A DNA stretch of 64,000 nucleotides from JABDKH01 sp963768565 (GTDB lineage Bacteria > Bacteroidota > Rhodothermia > Rhodothermales > JABDKH01): assembly GCA_963768565.1 (NCBI GenBank), contig CAVYIO010000023.1, positions 83,479 through 147,478 on the forward strand, written 5' to 3'. Positions within the stretch are counted from its first letter, which is position 1; every line of letters starts with the position of its first letter. A model generated the notes under the pieces. That model did no database searches, had not been told where the DNA came from, and was given only the letters and a program-made list of their open reading frames with translations. The translations under genes and the position numbers were made by a program. Of the stretch, positions 47,196 to 55,999 are shown in pieces.

Positions 47196-47277
47196 CGTAC
47201 TGCTACTCCTCCGGAAAGCCGCGCATGTTATAAGTTATAGATTTACAAGTAAAATGGGATTGAAATTTTCGGGACCG

Positions 47278-48111
47278 CTAAACCGGAACGGAACGCAACC
47301 TGGTTTGATTCGAGCGCTTGATCGCCATTTCGAAATCTGGCCCACGGCTCAGGGCCACCCCGACCGCGAGCACATCGACGATCGCAAGGTGAGCCATGCG
47401 GGATTTTAACGGCGCGTAAAAATCTTCATCCTCGAGCGAATTCATCGGTAAACAAACCGACGCCAGCCGTGCTAGTGGTGAATCCGCCGCAGTAATTGCG
47501 ACGACTTTTGCGCCTGCTGCGAGCCCCAGCTCGGCGCTGGTGATGATGTCCTGCGTTGCACCGCCCTGCGAAATCGCGACGATCACGCAACCGGGTTCCA
47601 ATAGCGATGCGGAAACCGCGTGTACGGTCGGATCAGAGTACGCGACCACAGGTACACCGAGCCGAAAAAACTTGTGCTGGGCATCCTGGGCCACGATTCC
47701 TGAACCGCCGAGACCGTAAATTTCAATGCGGTCGGCACCGGACAGCATCTCGATCGCGGCTTGCACCGCGTCGGGTGGCAGCGAGTCCCGGACCTTGATC
47801 AGCGAAGCAATGCCGCTGTCGATAACCTTGGTAATCAGATCGGGCGTAGTCTCGTCGATCGACAAGCTGCTTCCACCGAAATGCGCGCCGGTTGCCAGGT
47901 CCTGCGCCAGCTGCAGTTTGAAGTCCTGGAAACCCTTGCAATTCATGGCACGGCAGAAACGTATTACGGTGGGTTCACTGACTTCCGCCTCGCCCGCGAG
48001 CAAACCAATCGATTTGCGCAATATCCGGTAAGGACTCGCAAGCACAACGCGCGCGACTTTCTTCTCCGCACGCGTCATACTTTTTATCGCTGTTTCAATT
48101 TCACTCAACAT
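47278..48111 (-). CDS. hexR: HexR, RpiR-family regulator of central carbon genes
   Basis: A DNA-binding regulator with an N-terminal HTH_6 domain (SEIETAIKSMTRAEKKVARV, EVSEPTVIRFCRAMNCKGFQ) and a C-terminal SIS sugar-phosphate domain (DRIEIYGLGGSGIVAQDAQH, VIVAISQGGATQDIITSAEL). In gammaproteobacteria HexR represses zwf, edd-eda, pgl and glk and is released by KDPG. Here it lies directly downstream of zwf (16 bases) and upstream of glk on the same strand, with a HexR-like box in the zwf-edd gap. Confidence 0.9.
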   Translation of the reverse strand: MLSEIETAIKSMTRAEKKVARVVLASPYRILRKSIGLLAGEAEVSEPTVIRFCRAMNCKGFQDFKLQLAQDLATGAHFGGSSLSIDETTPDLITKVIDSGIASLIKVRDSLPPDAVQAAIEMLSGADRIEIYGLGGSGIVAQDAQHKFFRLGVPVVAYSDPTVHAVSASLLEPGCVIVAISQGGATQDIITSAELGLAAGAKVVAITAADSPLARLASVCLPMNSLEDEDFYAPLKSRMAHLAIVDVLAVGVALSRGPDFEMAIKRSNQTRLRSVPV

Positions 48112-48127
48112 GGTTATCTACCGGAGG

Positions 48128-49588
48128 TCAGGAATCCTCGATCCAGCGCCTGCCATCCCGGATGATCAGATCGCGCGCGGCAGCGGGACCCGGGGTCCCG
48201 GCCGGGTAAGCTTCCGGTGCTTTTGTCGATGCTTCCCAGGTTTTCATGATCGGTTCGACCCACTGCCAGGCTGCATTCAATTCATCGCGGCGTACGAATA
48301 GTGTCTGGTTACCGCGCACCACGTCCATCAGCAAACGCTCGTACGCATCGAGGTGGCGTTCGCCCGAACCGGTAAGGTCCAGATCCAGCTTGACCGGCTT
48401 CAGGATATTTTTATCGCCAGCCTGTTTCGCCATCAGGTGCAGCTCGACGCTCTCGTGCGGCTGCAGCCGGATATATAAACGGTTCACGCTGTCGCCATGC
48501 TCCGATGCGGGATAAATTGCGTGCGGCAGCGGGAAGAAGTTGATCACCACTTCACTGACCTGTTCATGCATGCGTTTGCCGGTGCGCAGGTAAAACGGCA
48601 CACCGGACCAACGCCAGTTATTGATTCTTGCTTTCAGCGCAATAAAGGTCTCGGTGCAACTGTCGGTGCCAATGCCCGGTTCCTCGCGATAGCCCGGGAC
48701 CTTTTCATCGTTGACGATACCGGCCTGGTACTGCCCACGCACCGCATTGATAGACACGGTTTCGGACGTGAAGGGCTCAAGCGAGCGGATGACCTTGAGT
48801 TTTTCATCGCGCACGTTATCAGCATCCATGCTGATCGGTGGCTCCATCGCCACGATACACAGCAGCTGCATCAGGTGATTCTGCACCATGTCGCGCAGCG
48901 TGCCGGTCGAATCGTAAAATTCACCACGGCCTTCGACGCCGATTTGTTCGGCCAGCGTGATCTGCACATCTCGGATATTGCCGTGACTCCACAAGGGTTC
49001 AAATATGGTATTACCGAAACGTAGCGCCATCAGGTTCTGCACCGCTTCCTTACCGAGGTAGTGATCGATGCGGTAAATCTGCTTTTCGTCAAACACAGAC
49101 TCGACGCAGGCGTTGATTAAATCCGCGCTTTCCAGGTCACTCCCCAGGGGCTTTTCCAGCACCACGCGCGAATTCGGCTGCGCCAGGTCGCTACGCGCAA
49201 GCCGCTGACAGATACCGGCAAACAAATCCGGCGAGGTCGAAAGATAAAAGATACGAATCCGTTCCTGCTCGCCCTGTAGGTGATCGGCCAGATTACCAAA
49301 ATCGGCATCCGAATTGGCGTCAAGCTGCCGGTATTCGATCCTGCCGCTGAAAGTCTGCCATTGCTCGGCGTCGAAGTATTTTTCTGAGATCTGGGCGTGA
49401 CTTTTGTCGAAGATCAAATCCAGATAATCGTCACGCGACAAATCCTTGCGTCCGAGCGCAATAATTCTCGCCTGCTCCGGCAATTGTCCCGCACAGTGGC
49501 GGTGATACAGGGCCGGAATCAGCTTGCGCGCCGCGAGATCGCCAGTTCCGCCAAATATCACGAGATCAAATGGATTAACCGCAATCAA
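48128..49588 (-). CDS. zwf: Glucose-6-phosphate 1-dehydrogenase
   Basis: Oxidises glucose-6-phosphate to 6-phosphogluconolactone with NADP(H) production. The coenzyme motif GGTGDLAARKL (residues 13-23), EKPLGSDLESA and the active-site RIDHYLGKEAVQNL are intact over 486 residues. The start is a TTG at 49588, with GGGAG seven bases upstream; no ATG fits the family N-terminus. It is divergent from edd across a HexR-like site, so both arms of the ED route can be controlled together. Confidence 0.95.
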   Translation of the reverse strand: MIAVNPFDLVIFGGTGDLAARKLIPALYHRHCAGQLPEQARIIALGRKDLSRDDYLDLIFDKSHAQISEKYFDAEQWQTFSGRIEYRQLDANSDADFGNLADHLQGEQERIRIFYLSTSPDLFAGICQRLARSDLAQPNSRVVLEKPLGSDLESADLINACVESVFDEKQIYRIDHYLGKEAVQNLMALRFGNTIFEPLWSHGNIRDVQITLAEQIGVEGRGEFYDSTGTLRDMVQNHLMQLLCIVAMEPPISMDADNVRDEKLKVIRSLEPFTSETVSINAVRGQYQAGIVNDEKVPGYREEPGIGTDSCTETFIALKARINNWRWSGVPFYLRTGKRMHEQVSEVVINFFPLPHAIYPASEHGDSVNRLYIRLQPHESVELHLMAKQAGDKNILKPVKLDLDLTGSGERHLDAYERLLMDVVRGNQTLFVRRDELNAAWQWVEPIMKTWEASTKAPEAYPAGTPGPAAARDLIIRDGRRWIEDS

Positions 49589-49793
49589 ATTTATTCTCCC
49601 ACTGAAATAGTGTTCATTATAAAACGAATTATCTAGTAAATTTACATTTTTTGAAATAGGTGTATCGAATAATTTACGTATTACAGGCGAATAAAAGTTT
49701 TTCCCCTTTGATTATAATGGATTAATTGTCTAAAATTCTTTAATCCACCCTGTTTACCAGGGAGGCAAGCAAACAATTTGTTTGCGATTAAAT

Positions 49794-49808
49794 TGTAGTT
49801 TTGCTACA
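49794..49808. promoter_or_regulatory. HexR-like operator TGTAGTTTTGCTACA
   Basis: A 15-bp dyad with arms TGTAG and CTACA around TTTTG, 34 bases before the edd start in the zwf-edd intergenic region. It fits the HexR consensus (TGTAAT-N3-ATTACA) with one mismatch per arm. A HexR gene is adjacent to zwf. The remaining 200 bases are AT-rich and hold no gene. Confidence 0.7.
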
Positions 49809-49841
49809 TTTCTGTGATTAACTGTTAAGGATTAAACCGCA

Positions 49842-51720
49842 TTGCCCGACTTACACGCAACCATAACCGCCGTCACCGACAAGATCCGCAAGCGCAGCGC
49901 CGCCACTCGTAGCCATTACCTACAGCGCGTCGACGCGGCCATCGACAACGGACCGGTGCGCAAGTCACTCTCCTGTACCAACCAGGCACACGCGTTTGCC
50001 GCATTTCCGGAACTCGATAAGAATATCCTCATCGAAATGCGCCAGCCCAGCATCGCCATCATCTCTGCCTACAACGACATGCTGTCGGCGCACCAGCCGT
50101 TGGAACAGTTTCCCGACATCATCAAGCAGGCAGCGCGTGAGGTGAATGCCGTGGCCCAGTTCGCCGGTGGCGTACCGGCGATGTGTGACGGCGTTACCCA
50201 GGGCCAGCCGGGCATGGAGACTGTCGTTGTTCAGTCGCGACACCATCGCGTTGTCCGCCGCGGTTGCGCTGTCACACAACAGCTTTGACGCGGCCGCTGT
50301 ATCTCGGCGTGTGCGACAAGATCGTGCCTGGTCTGTTGATGGCGGCATTGAGCTTCGGCCATCTGCCGGCTATCTTTATCCCGGCGGGCCCGATGACATC
50401 GGGAATGCCAAACGATGAAAAGGCGCAGGATCCGCCAGTTGTTCGCCGAGGGCAAGATCGGTCGCGACGAATTACTCGCCGCTGAATTGCGCTCCTATCA
50501 CGGCCCCGGCACCTGCACCTTTTACGGCACCGCTAACAGTAACCAGATGTTGATGGAAGTGATGGGACTGCACCTGCCCGGTGCCGCATTCATCAACCCC
50601 GACACGCCACTGCGCGAAGCGCTCACCCGCGCAGCGGCACAGCGCGCCGCCGCGATTACCCATCCTCGGCAAGGAGTTCACCCCGGTCGGTAAAATGATC
50701 GATGAAAAAACCATCGTCAACGCCATCGTCGGCTTGCTGGCAACCGGCGGCTCAACCAATCATACCCTGCACCTGGTGGCGATTGCGCGCACTGCGCCGG
50801 TATCTTCATCGACTGGAACGATTTCAGCGAGCTATCCAACGTGGTGCCGCTACTGACGCGCGTCTATCCGAACGGCAAGGCCGACGTCAACCAGTTCCAC
50901 GCAGCCGGGCGGCATGGGTTACCTGATGCGGGAACTGCTCGATGCCGGCCTGTTGCACGACGACGTGCAGACCGTGGCCGGGCCAGGACTCGATCGCTAC
51001 TGCGAGGAACCCTGGATCGACGAGGGCAGGCTCGCCTGGCGACCCGCGCCGCAAACCAGCGGTGACGACGATATCCTGCGCAAGCTGCCGCAGGCCTTTT
51101 CCGAAACGGGCGGACTGCAATTGCTCGAGGGCAATCTCGGCCGGGCGATGATCAAGATTTCCGCGGTGAACGCCGAACACCAGGTAGTGCAGGCACCGGC
51201 GATCGTCTTCGACACGCAGGAACAGGTCATGGCGGCCTTCAAGGCCGGGCGAACTGGACCGGGACTTCGTCGCCGTCATCCGCAACCAGGGTCCGCGCGC
51301 CAACGGCATGCCGGAACTGCACAAGCTGACACCACCGCTCGGCGTGCTGCAAAACCGGGGTTTTAAGGTAGCGCTGGTCACCGATGGACGCATGTCGGGG
51401 GCATCCGGCAAAGTACCGGCCGCGATCCACCTGACCCCGAAAGCCAGGCCGGCGGATTTATCTCGCGCATCCAGGATGGCGATGAGATTCTGCTCGACGC
51501 ACGACGCGGCATCCTCAGTGTCAATGTCGCCGACGAAGAATTAAAATCACGCCCCACCGCGAGTGCCGATCATTGCCAACAGCAGTGGGGCATGGGTCGC
51601 GAGTTGTTCGATGGCTTTCGACAACGCGTCAGCGGCGCCGAACAGGGTGCGATGAGTATCTTTACCGAGGACCCGGCACCCGTTATTGAACCGCAACCGG
51701 TTAAAGCCCATGCAAATTGA
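49842..51720 (+). CDS. edd: 6-phosphogluconate dehydratase, multiply frameshifted
   Basis: The [4Fe-4S] dehydratase that makes KDPG. All conserved blocks occur in order but spread over all three frames: GVPAMCDGVTQGQPGME, LSLFSRDTIALSAAVALSHN, LGVCDKIVPGLLMAALSFGH, CTFYGTANSNQMLMEVMGLH, KTIVNAIVGLLATGGSTNHT, AFINPDTPLREAL, KLTPPLGVLQNRGFKVALVT and DGRMSGASGKVPAAIHLTP. At least eight single-base shifts (first near 50,228 and 50,295) break the gene. The neighbours zwf, eda and pgl are clean. The start is a TTG at 49842 after AAGG. The stop overlaps eda. Confidence 0.85.
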
Positions 51721-52333
51721 AGACATCCTGACGCAATCGCCAGTGATTCCGGTGATCGTGATCGACCAGCTCGAGCACGCGGTGCCGCTGGCGCAAGCGC
51801 TTGTCGACGGTGGCCTGCCGGTGCTTGAAGTGACCCTGCGTAGCGACGTCGCGATGCAGGCAATCCATGAAATCTCGAAAACGGTCACCGGCGCCATTGT
51901 CGGTGTCGGCACGGTTACCCGGCCTGAACAGTTTCAGCAATCGATCGAGGCTGGCGCTCAATTTGCGGTCAGCCCCGGCCTGACCGACGCGCTATTAGCG
52001 GCGAGCCGAAACGTCGACCTGCCGTTTTTACCCGGCGTGTTTACGCCGAGCGAGGTGATGCGCGCGCAGGAGCAAGGGTTTACGGCGCTCAAGCTTTACC
52101 CGGCGCAGCAGGCGGGCGGTATCGGTATGTTGAAAACCATGCATGGACCGTTACCCGCGATGAAATTCTGTCCCACCGGGGGCATCGGCGCCGACAATTT
52201 TGTCGACTTCCTGAAATTACCCAACGTTGCCTGCGTGGGCGGATCGTGGGTATGTCCGGCAGATGCGGTGCAAAGCCAGGACTGGACGCGAATCACGCAA
52301 CTGGCGGCCGATGTTCGCAGCGCGCTTGAATAA
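51710..52333 (+). CDS. eda: KDPG aldolase (Entner-Doudoroff)
   Basis: Splits 2-keto-3-deoxy-6-phosphogluconate into pyruvate and glyceraldehyde-3-phosphate. The Schiff-base lysine is Lys128 in ALKLYPAQQ, with catalytic Glu40 and Arg44 in LEVTLRS, and the phosphate loop FCPTGGIG. 207 residues, intact. ATG 51710 lies inside the edd end; the edd TGA at 51718 overlaps it. Co-transcribed with edd and followed by pgl 24 bases later. Confidence 0.95.
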   Translation: MQIEDILTQSPVIPVIVIDQLEHAVPLAQALVDGGLPVLEVTLRSDVAMQAIHEISKTVTGAIVGVGTVTRPEQFQQSIEAGAQFAVSPGLTDALLAASRNVDLPFLPGVFTPSEVMRAQEQGFTALKLYPAQQAGGIGMLKTMHGPLPAMKFCPTGGIGADNFVDFLKLPNVACVGGSWVCPADAVQSQDWTRITQLAADVRSALE

Positions 52334-52357
52334 GGTCGTCAAAAAAGAATTAAAACA

Positions 52358-53065
52358 ATGTCCACTATTGAACGTAAATTTAACGATCGCGCCGAATTAG
52401 TTGACGCCGTGTACCGGGTTTTTGTCGAGAGCCTGCGGAAGGCACTGGGACAGCAATCGGCAGCAACTATTTTACTCTCGGGCGGGTCGACTCCGGCCCC
52501 ACTTTATCGTCAGTTATCCTCCGCGGACCTGAACTGGAACCGGGTCCATGTCGCGCTTGTCGATGAGCGCTGGGTAGATGTGGATAGCACTGCCAGCAAT
52601 GAGCGCCTGATAAACGAAAACCTGTTGATCGACAGGGCAGCGGCGGCAAACTTCACGGGCATGAAAAACAATCATCCAACCCCGTTCGAAGGCGAAGTTG
52701 AGTGTAACGCTCGTTATTCCACCTTGCCGTCACCCTACACGCTATGCCTGCTCGGAATGGGCCCGGACGGTCATACCGCCTCGCTGTTTCCTGGCGCCGA
52801 GGGGCTCAGCGCGGCACTCGATTCCAATCGACACTGCGCGGGCATCCGCGCCGTTCAATCGGAAGTGACCGGTGACAACCTCGAGCGCATGACGATGACA
52901 CCCTGGAGTATCCTGCAAAGCCGCAGGTTGATGCTGTTGATTACCGGGGATGATAAGTGGGAGGTTTACCAGCAGGCGCGCGTAACCGGATCCTCAGCCG
53001 ATCAGCCGATCAGCCTCTTTGTCCACCAGGACAGCGTGCCGCTTGAAGTCTACTGGGCGCCCTGA
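52358..53065 (+). CDS. pgl: 6-phosphogluconolactonase (DevB type)
   Basis: Hydrolyses 6-phosphogluconolactone between Zwf and Edd. Signatures: LLSGGSTPAPLYRQLS near residue 45, VALVDERWVD, and LLGMGPDGHTASLFPG. At 235 residues it is normal. It ends the edd-eda-pgl operon and converges with the lipoprotein GH17 (16 bases between stops). Confidence 0.94.
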   Translation: MSTIERKFNDRAELVDAVYRVFVESLRKALGQQSAATILLSGGSTPAPLYRQLSSADLNWNRVHVALVDERWVDVDSTASNERLINENLLIDRAAAANFTGMKNNHPTPFEGEVECNARYSTLPSPYTLCLLGMGPDGHTASLFPGAEGLSAALDSNRHCAGIRAVQSEVTGDNLERMTMTPWSILQSRRLMLLITGDDKWEVYQQARVTGSSADQPISLFVHQDSVPLEVYWAP

Positions 53066-53081
53066 GCGAGCACCCTTAAGG

Positions 53082-54096
53082 CTAACGTAACGCCTGCTTG
53101 GGCGTTCTATCGGATTTGTAAAGACCCCAGTGTTTTTCGGCTTTATCCATCGGATTTTCCCCGTCGAAACCGCCTTTCCATTGCTCGTCAAAGGCTTCAA
53201 AGTATAGCGAGATAACCTTGTTTCGATCGACCCAGGCATCGTACTGGTCGAAAAAGATCTCCTGCTCGTTCTCACCGGCTTTGCCGATCAGTCCGACCCT
53301 CGTAACTACCGTCACCGTAGATTCGGCTAGTTGGCCAGCCGGTTTCACAATAGGCGATCAGGTGATCCGGGTGTCTTTGCTGGATATCGCGATAAATCGA
53401 TTCGGTCCAGTCCATCGAAATGTCGAGTGTCTTGTTATTCCAGAAGGCGTAGGCGTGCAGGCAGATGAAATCCACTTCGTCGGCAATCTTTTTCGCCTGC
53501 GGTTTATTCCAGAAATTGTAATCGTCGGCGACGGTAACCGGTTGCCTGATGCGGGAGCGGACATCCCTGATATAGCCGATAACCTTGTCCATGTCCTCGA
53601 TTCTGTGCCACGACCAGTCGACAAAAATCTCGTTGCCCACGTTGACCGCAACGACGATTTCGGGAAACTGGTTGGCAAGCTCTATTGCCCCTTCAAGCTG
53701 TTCGTTATCCTCCGCCTGGGTTTGATGTCCCGACACCCACGCGCCCTGTATCACACGGATCGGCAGATTGTTGTCGCGTATTACTTCGATAATGTTTCGC
53801 GACTGCTGTCCTGAACCATACATCCTGATCAGGTTCCATCTTTTTGAGACCATTTGCAGGTCTTCGAGGATGTTTACCTTCGAGGTTAGCTTGTCGTTAT
53901 CAGGCCCCTCGCCATCGCGGTACGCCCCGTAAGAAATACCGTTTCCGATCCATTTACCATCGATGGTGGGTTGAAAATCTCTTTTAACAAGCGAGGCGCT
54001 TGCGGCGAAAGCATCAACTTTTGTCGGTGGGACCGAACTGCATGCAACCACAAAAATCAGGGCGGCAATCAGTATGCATCTGATACCCGAGATCAT
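53082..54096 (-). CDS. GH17 beta-1,3-glucanase lipoprotein, one frameshift
   Basis: The third GH17 of the island, exported: lipobox VVAC (Cys19) after a short signal. Acid/base Glu156 (NVGNEIFVDW) and nucleophile Glu251 (YCETGWPT). After GDGSYEG near 53,305 one base shifts the frame. The rest (LIGKAGENEQEIFFDQYDAW, FEAFDEQWKGGFDGENP, EKHWGLYKSDRTP) ends at 53082. It resembles the first cytoplasmic GH17 in the C-terminal part. Presumably it cuts glucan at the cell envelope before import. Confidence 0.85.
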
Positions 54097-54128
54097 GAAT
54101 TTCTCATTCTTTTACCCGTTTTTACGGC

Positions 54129-54566
54129 TCAAAGTTCAGAAAGCTTGTTTCCTTCCAGGATGTTATCGGGACCGCCATCTGACGTCCGCGCTTCACCCAT
54201 GATTTCCAGGGTCACGTAATGCACTTTCTCGCCCTTATAGTAGTAAACGGAACAACTTGAAACGAAACCATTGGGAAAGGCGATACAGACCTTTCCATCA
54301 CTATCAACAGTCCAGGTTCTAAGAGGATAAGTTCTACCTGCAAACTTAACATATACCGTGCCGTCCGGAAGAAAGTAGGCACCACTACTAGGAGTAGAGA
54401 ATACCTGGGTATTCCCGGAGAGATAATCAGTGACCTGCGCGGGATTCAAACGAATAGCCCCTTCTGAGATAAGTTGTCTCTCGAGTTTGCTACCTGCTAA
54501 TGCACATGCCAGCAATCCAGTTGATACGACCATAATGATTAATATTTTTAAAACTCTTTGGTACAT
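54129..54566 (-). CDS. Predicted small lipoprotein, DUF995-like pattern
   Basis: A 145-residue exported protein: lipobox LLAC (Cys21) and beta-rich mature part with AYFLPDGTVYVKFAG, TWTVDSDGKVCIAFPNG and SCSVYYYKGEKVHYV. The paired cysteines and DG/W pattern resemble DUF995 proteins. Function unknown. It lies just upstream of the GH17 lipoprotein on the same strand (32-base gap), probably one operon. The 14-bp palindrome lies 163 bases upstream of its start. The 364-base gap before arfB otherwise shows nothing. Confidence 0.65.
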   Translation of the reverse strand: MYQRVLKILIIMVVSTGLLACALAGSKLERQLISEGAIRLNPAQVTDYLSGNTQVFSTPSSGAYFLPDGTVYVKFAGRTYPLRTWTVDSDGKVCIAFPNGFVSSCSVYYYKGEKVHYVTLEIMGEARTSDGGPDNILEGNKLSEL

Positions 54567-54728
54567 GATGTCAGCCCCGTCTATTTCAGGAACAGCGCAA
54601 GTTACTGTTCTGATGAATAAAATAACGTTTTGTAAGAAGCGCTCTACTCAGATTTTATCTCGCAACCGCGCCCGTTGTTGTTCCTATGTATCGTGACATT
54701 TTTATTTAGGAGCAGTTTAAACCTATAG

Positions 54729-54742
54729 GTGCTATATAGCAC
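54729..54742. promoter_or_regulatory. Palindrome GTGCTATATAGCAC, copy 2
   Basis: A perfect 14-bp palindrome 163 bases before the lipoprotein/GH17 operon start. The 12-bp core is identical to the copy near the GH16/regulator pair. These are the only two copies I see in the window. Confidence 0.62.
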
Positions 54743-54930
54743 TAAAACCTGGCCCAAAGCAAGAAAAAAACTACCTTAAGGATCAGAATGGTTGGTGAAT
54801 CGAGCGAGAACTGGTTCATATGGCTCCATTTTATTGACAATTTTTGTTCGCCACATTTTTAGCATCGCTGCTATTGGGAAAAACGAAATTAAATTACCCG
54901 TCGGACGGTAAATAACCTCGTACGAGAATA

Positions 54931-55347
54931 CTATTGATCTATAACCTTTCCTCGCAGCTGTTTCGTCTTGCCGCGCTGGATTTTGCTGTCCAGACGTTTG
55001 CGTTGAGAGTTTTTAGTAGGTTTGGTGGGCTTTCTTGCTTTTCGTACTACCGCCACGGTTTTAATCAGTTCCTGTAATCGTCCAAGCGCAGCCTGGCGGT
55101 TTTTTTCCTGGGTGCGGTGCTGCTGCGCCTTGATAATCACAACGCCCTCCTTGCTGATGCGCCGATCGCGCAGGTTTAACAGGCGACTTTTGTAAAAATC
55201 GGGTAGTGACGACGCATTGATATCAAAGCGAAGATGAATCGCTGAGGAAACCTTGTTGACGTTCTGCCCGCCGGCGCCTTGCGCCCGGATTGCCGACAAT
55301 TCAATTTCGTCATCGGGGATTGAAACGTTACGGGAAATTTGCAGCAC
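54931..55347 (-). CDS. arfB: Alternative ribosome-rescue factor ArfB (YaeJ)
   Basis: A codon-independent peptidyl-tRNA hydrolase that frees stalled ribosomes. The release-factor GGQ motif is in RAQGAGGQNVNKVSSAIHLR (Gly26-Gly27-Gln28). The highly basic C-terminal tail (RKARKPTKPTKNSQRKRLDS and after) binds the empty mRNA channel. Full length at 138 residues, unbroken. Confidence 0.93.
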   Translation of the reverse strand: MLQISRNVSIPDDEIELSAIRAQGAGGQNVNKVSSAIHLRFDINASSLPDFYKSRLLNLRDRRISKEGVVIIKAQQHRTQEKNRQAALGRLQELIKTVAVVRKARKPTKPTKNSQRKRLDSKIQRGKTKQLRGKVIDQ

Positions 55348-55436
55348 GAGGGGATTATCCCAAAATTACAACCCGGTTTATAGAGACAACGAGCAGAGAG
55401 ATGATAACGTCATCAGGCCCTAGTTCGATGTCCGGA

Positions 55437-55547
55437 TTATGTCGATTCCTTATTGTAGATCACCGGCATCTGCCCGTTCCACTGGTTCCATAGCTCATCA
55501 TCAGTGATCAGCTCGGCCATGAAGTGACCAACATTGATGTAGTCCAT
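55437..55547 (-). pseudogene. C-terminal fragment of NmrA-like NAD(P)-binding protein
   Basis: The 36 codons read DYINVGHFMAELITDDELWN, then QWNGQMPVIYNKEST and a stop. This is the typical end of an NAD(P)H-binding oxidoreductase (VAHFM...L....LW..W.GQMPVIYN). Nothing upstream continues the domain; an in-frame TAG that ends the preceding small frame lies directly before it. Probably a remnant of a deleted gene. Confidence 0.5.
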
Positions 55548-55754
55548 CTAATCGGTTCTGTTTTGTCTATGCACGCGAAGCGATAATTCTCTCTGGTGAT
55601 GCGCGTCTAATTTTGCGTTTATCCAGAGTTTCAAATGTTTCAGACGCCTCGAAAAATGCTGGAGATTCGAGGCTACCGGAACGTCCGGGCGACGCTTAAG
55701 CTCGGCTTCACTTTTGCCATCGATTTTAATGTCTAATTGACTATCCTGTTTCAT
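55548..55754 (-). CDS. Small hypothetical protein (68 aa)
   Basis: Starts at ATG 55754 and stops right before the oxidoreductase fragment. It is charged and has HFSRRLKHLKLWINAKLDAH, a predicted helix, but no known domain or signal peptide. It may be spurious or a leftover. The 245 bases from 55755 to 55999 hold nothing else that I can support. Confidence 0.35.
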   Translation of the reverse strand: MKQDSQLDIKIDGKSEAELKRRPDVPVASNLQHFSRRLKHLKLWINAKLDAHHQRELSLRVHRQNRTD

Positions 55755-55999
55755 AACCTGGCCTTTACCTAGTTGTTTAAAGATGTTCAGGGAATGAGGC
55801 TAGCAGGTATTTTGTGCAGTGCAACATTTATTAAAAATACTTCCACTTAAGCGCTTTTATGGTGCAATTCTAATACCCGGATAAGGCCTTGCTTCGATCC
55901 TGCCTGCGCCAGGCGCACGCAAGCTATCGGCCAAAAATGTGCTTAAAATTGAGCACCATAATCAGAATAGACTGAATTTGTGGCCAACCCGTCAACTAC

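Noticed and set aside
49625..49645. GTAAATTTAC palindrome upstream of zwf as a second HexR site
   Set aside because: The half-sites are two bases apart instead of five, so it does not fit the HexR spacing.
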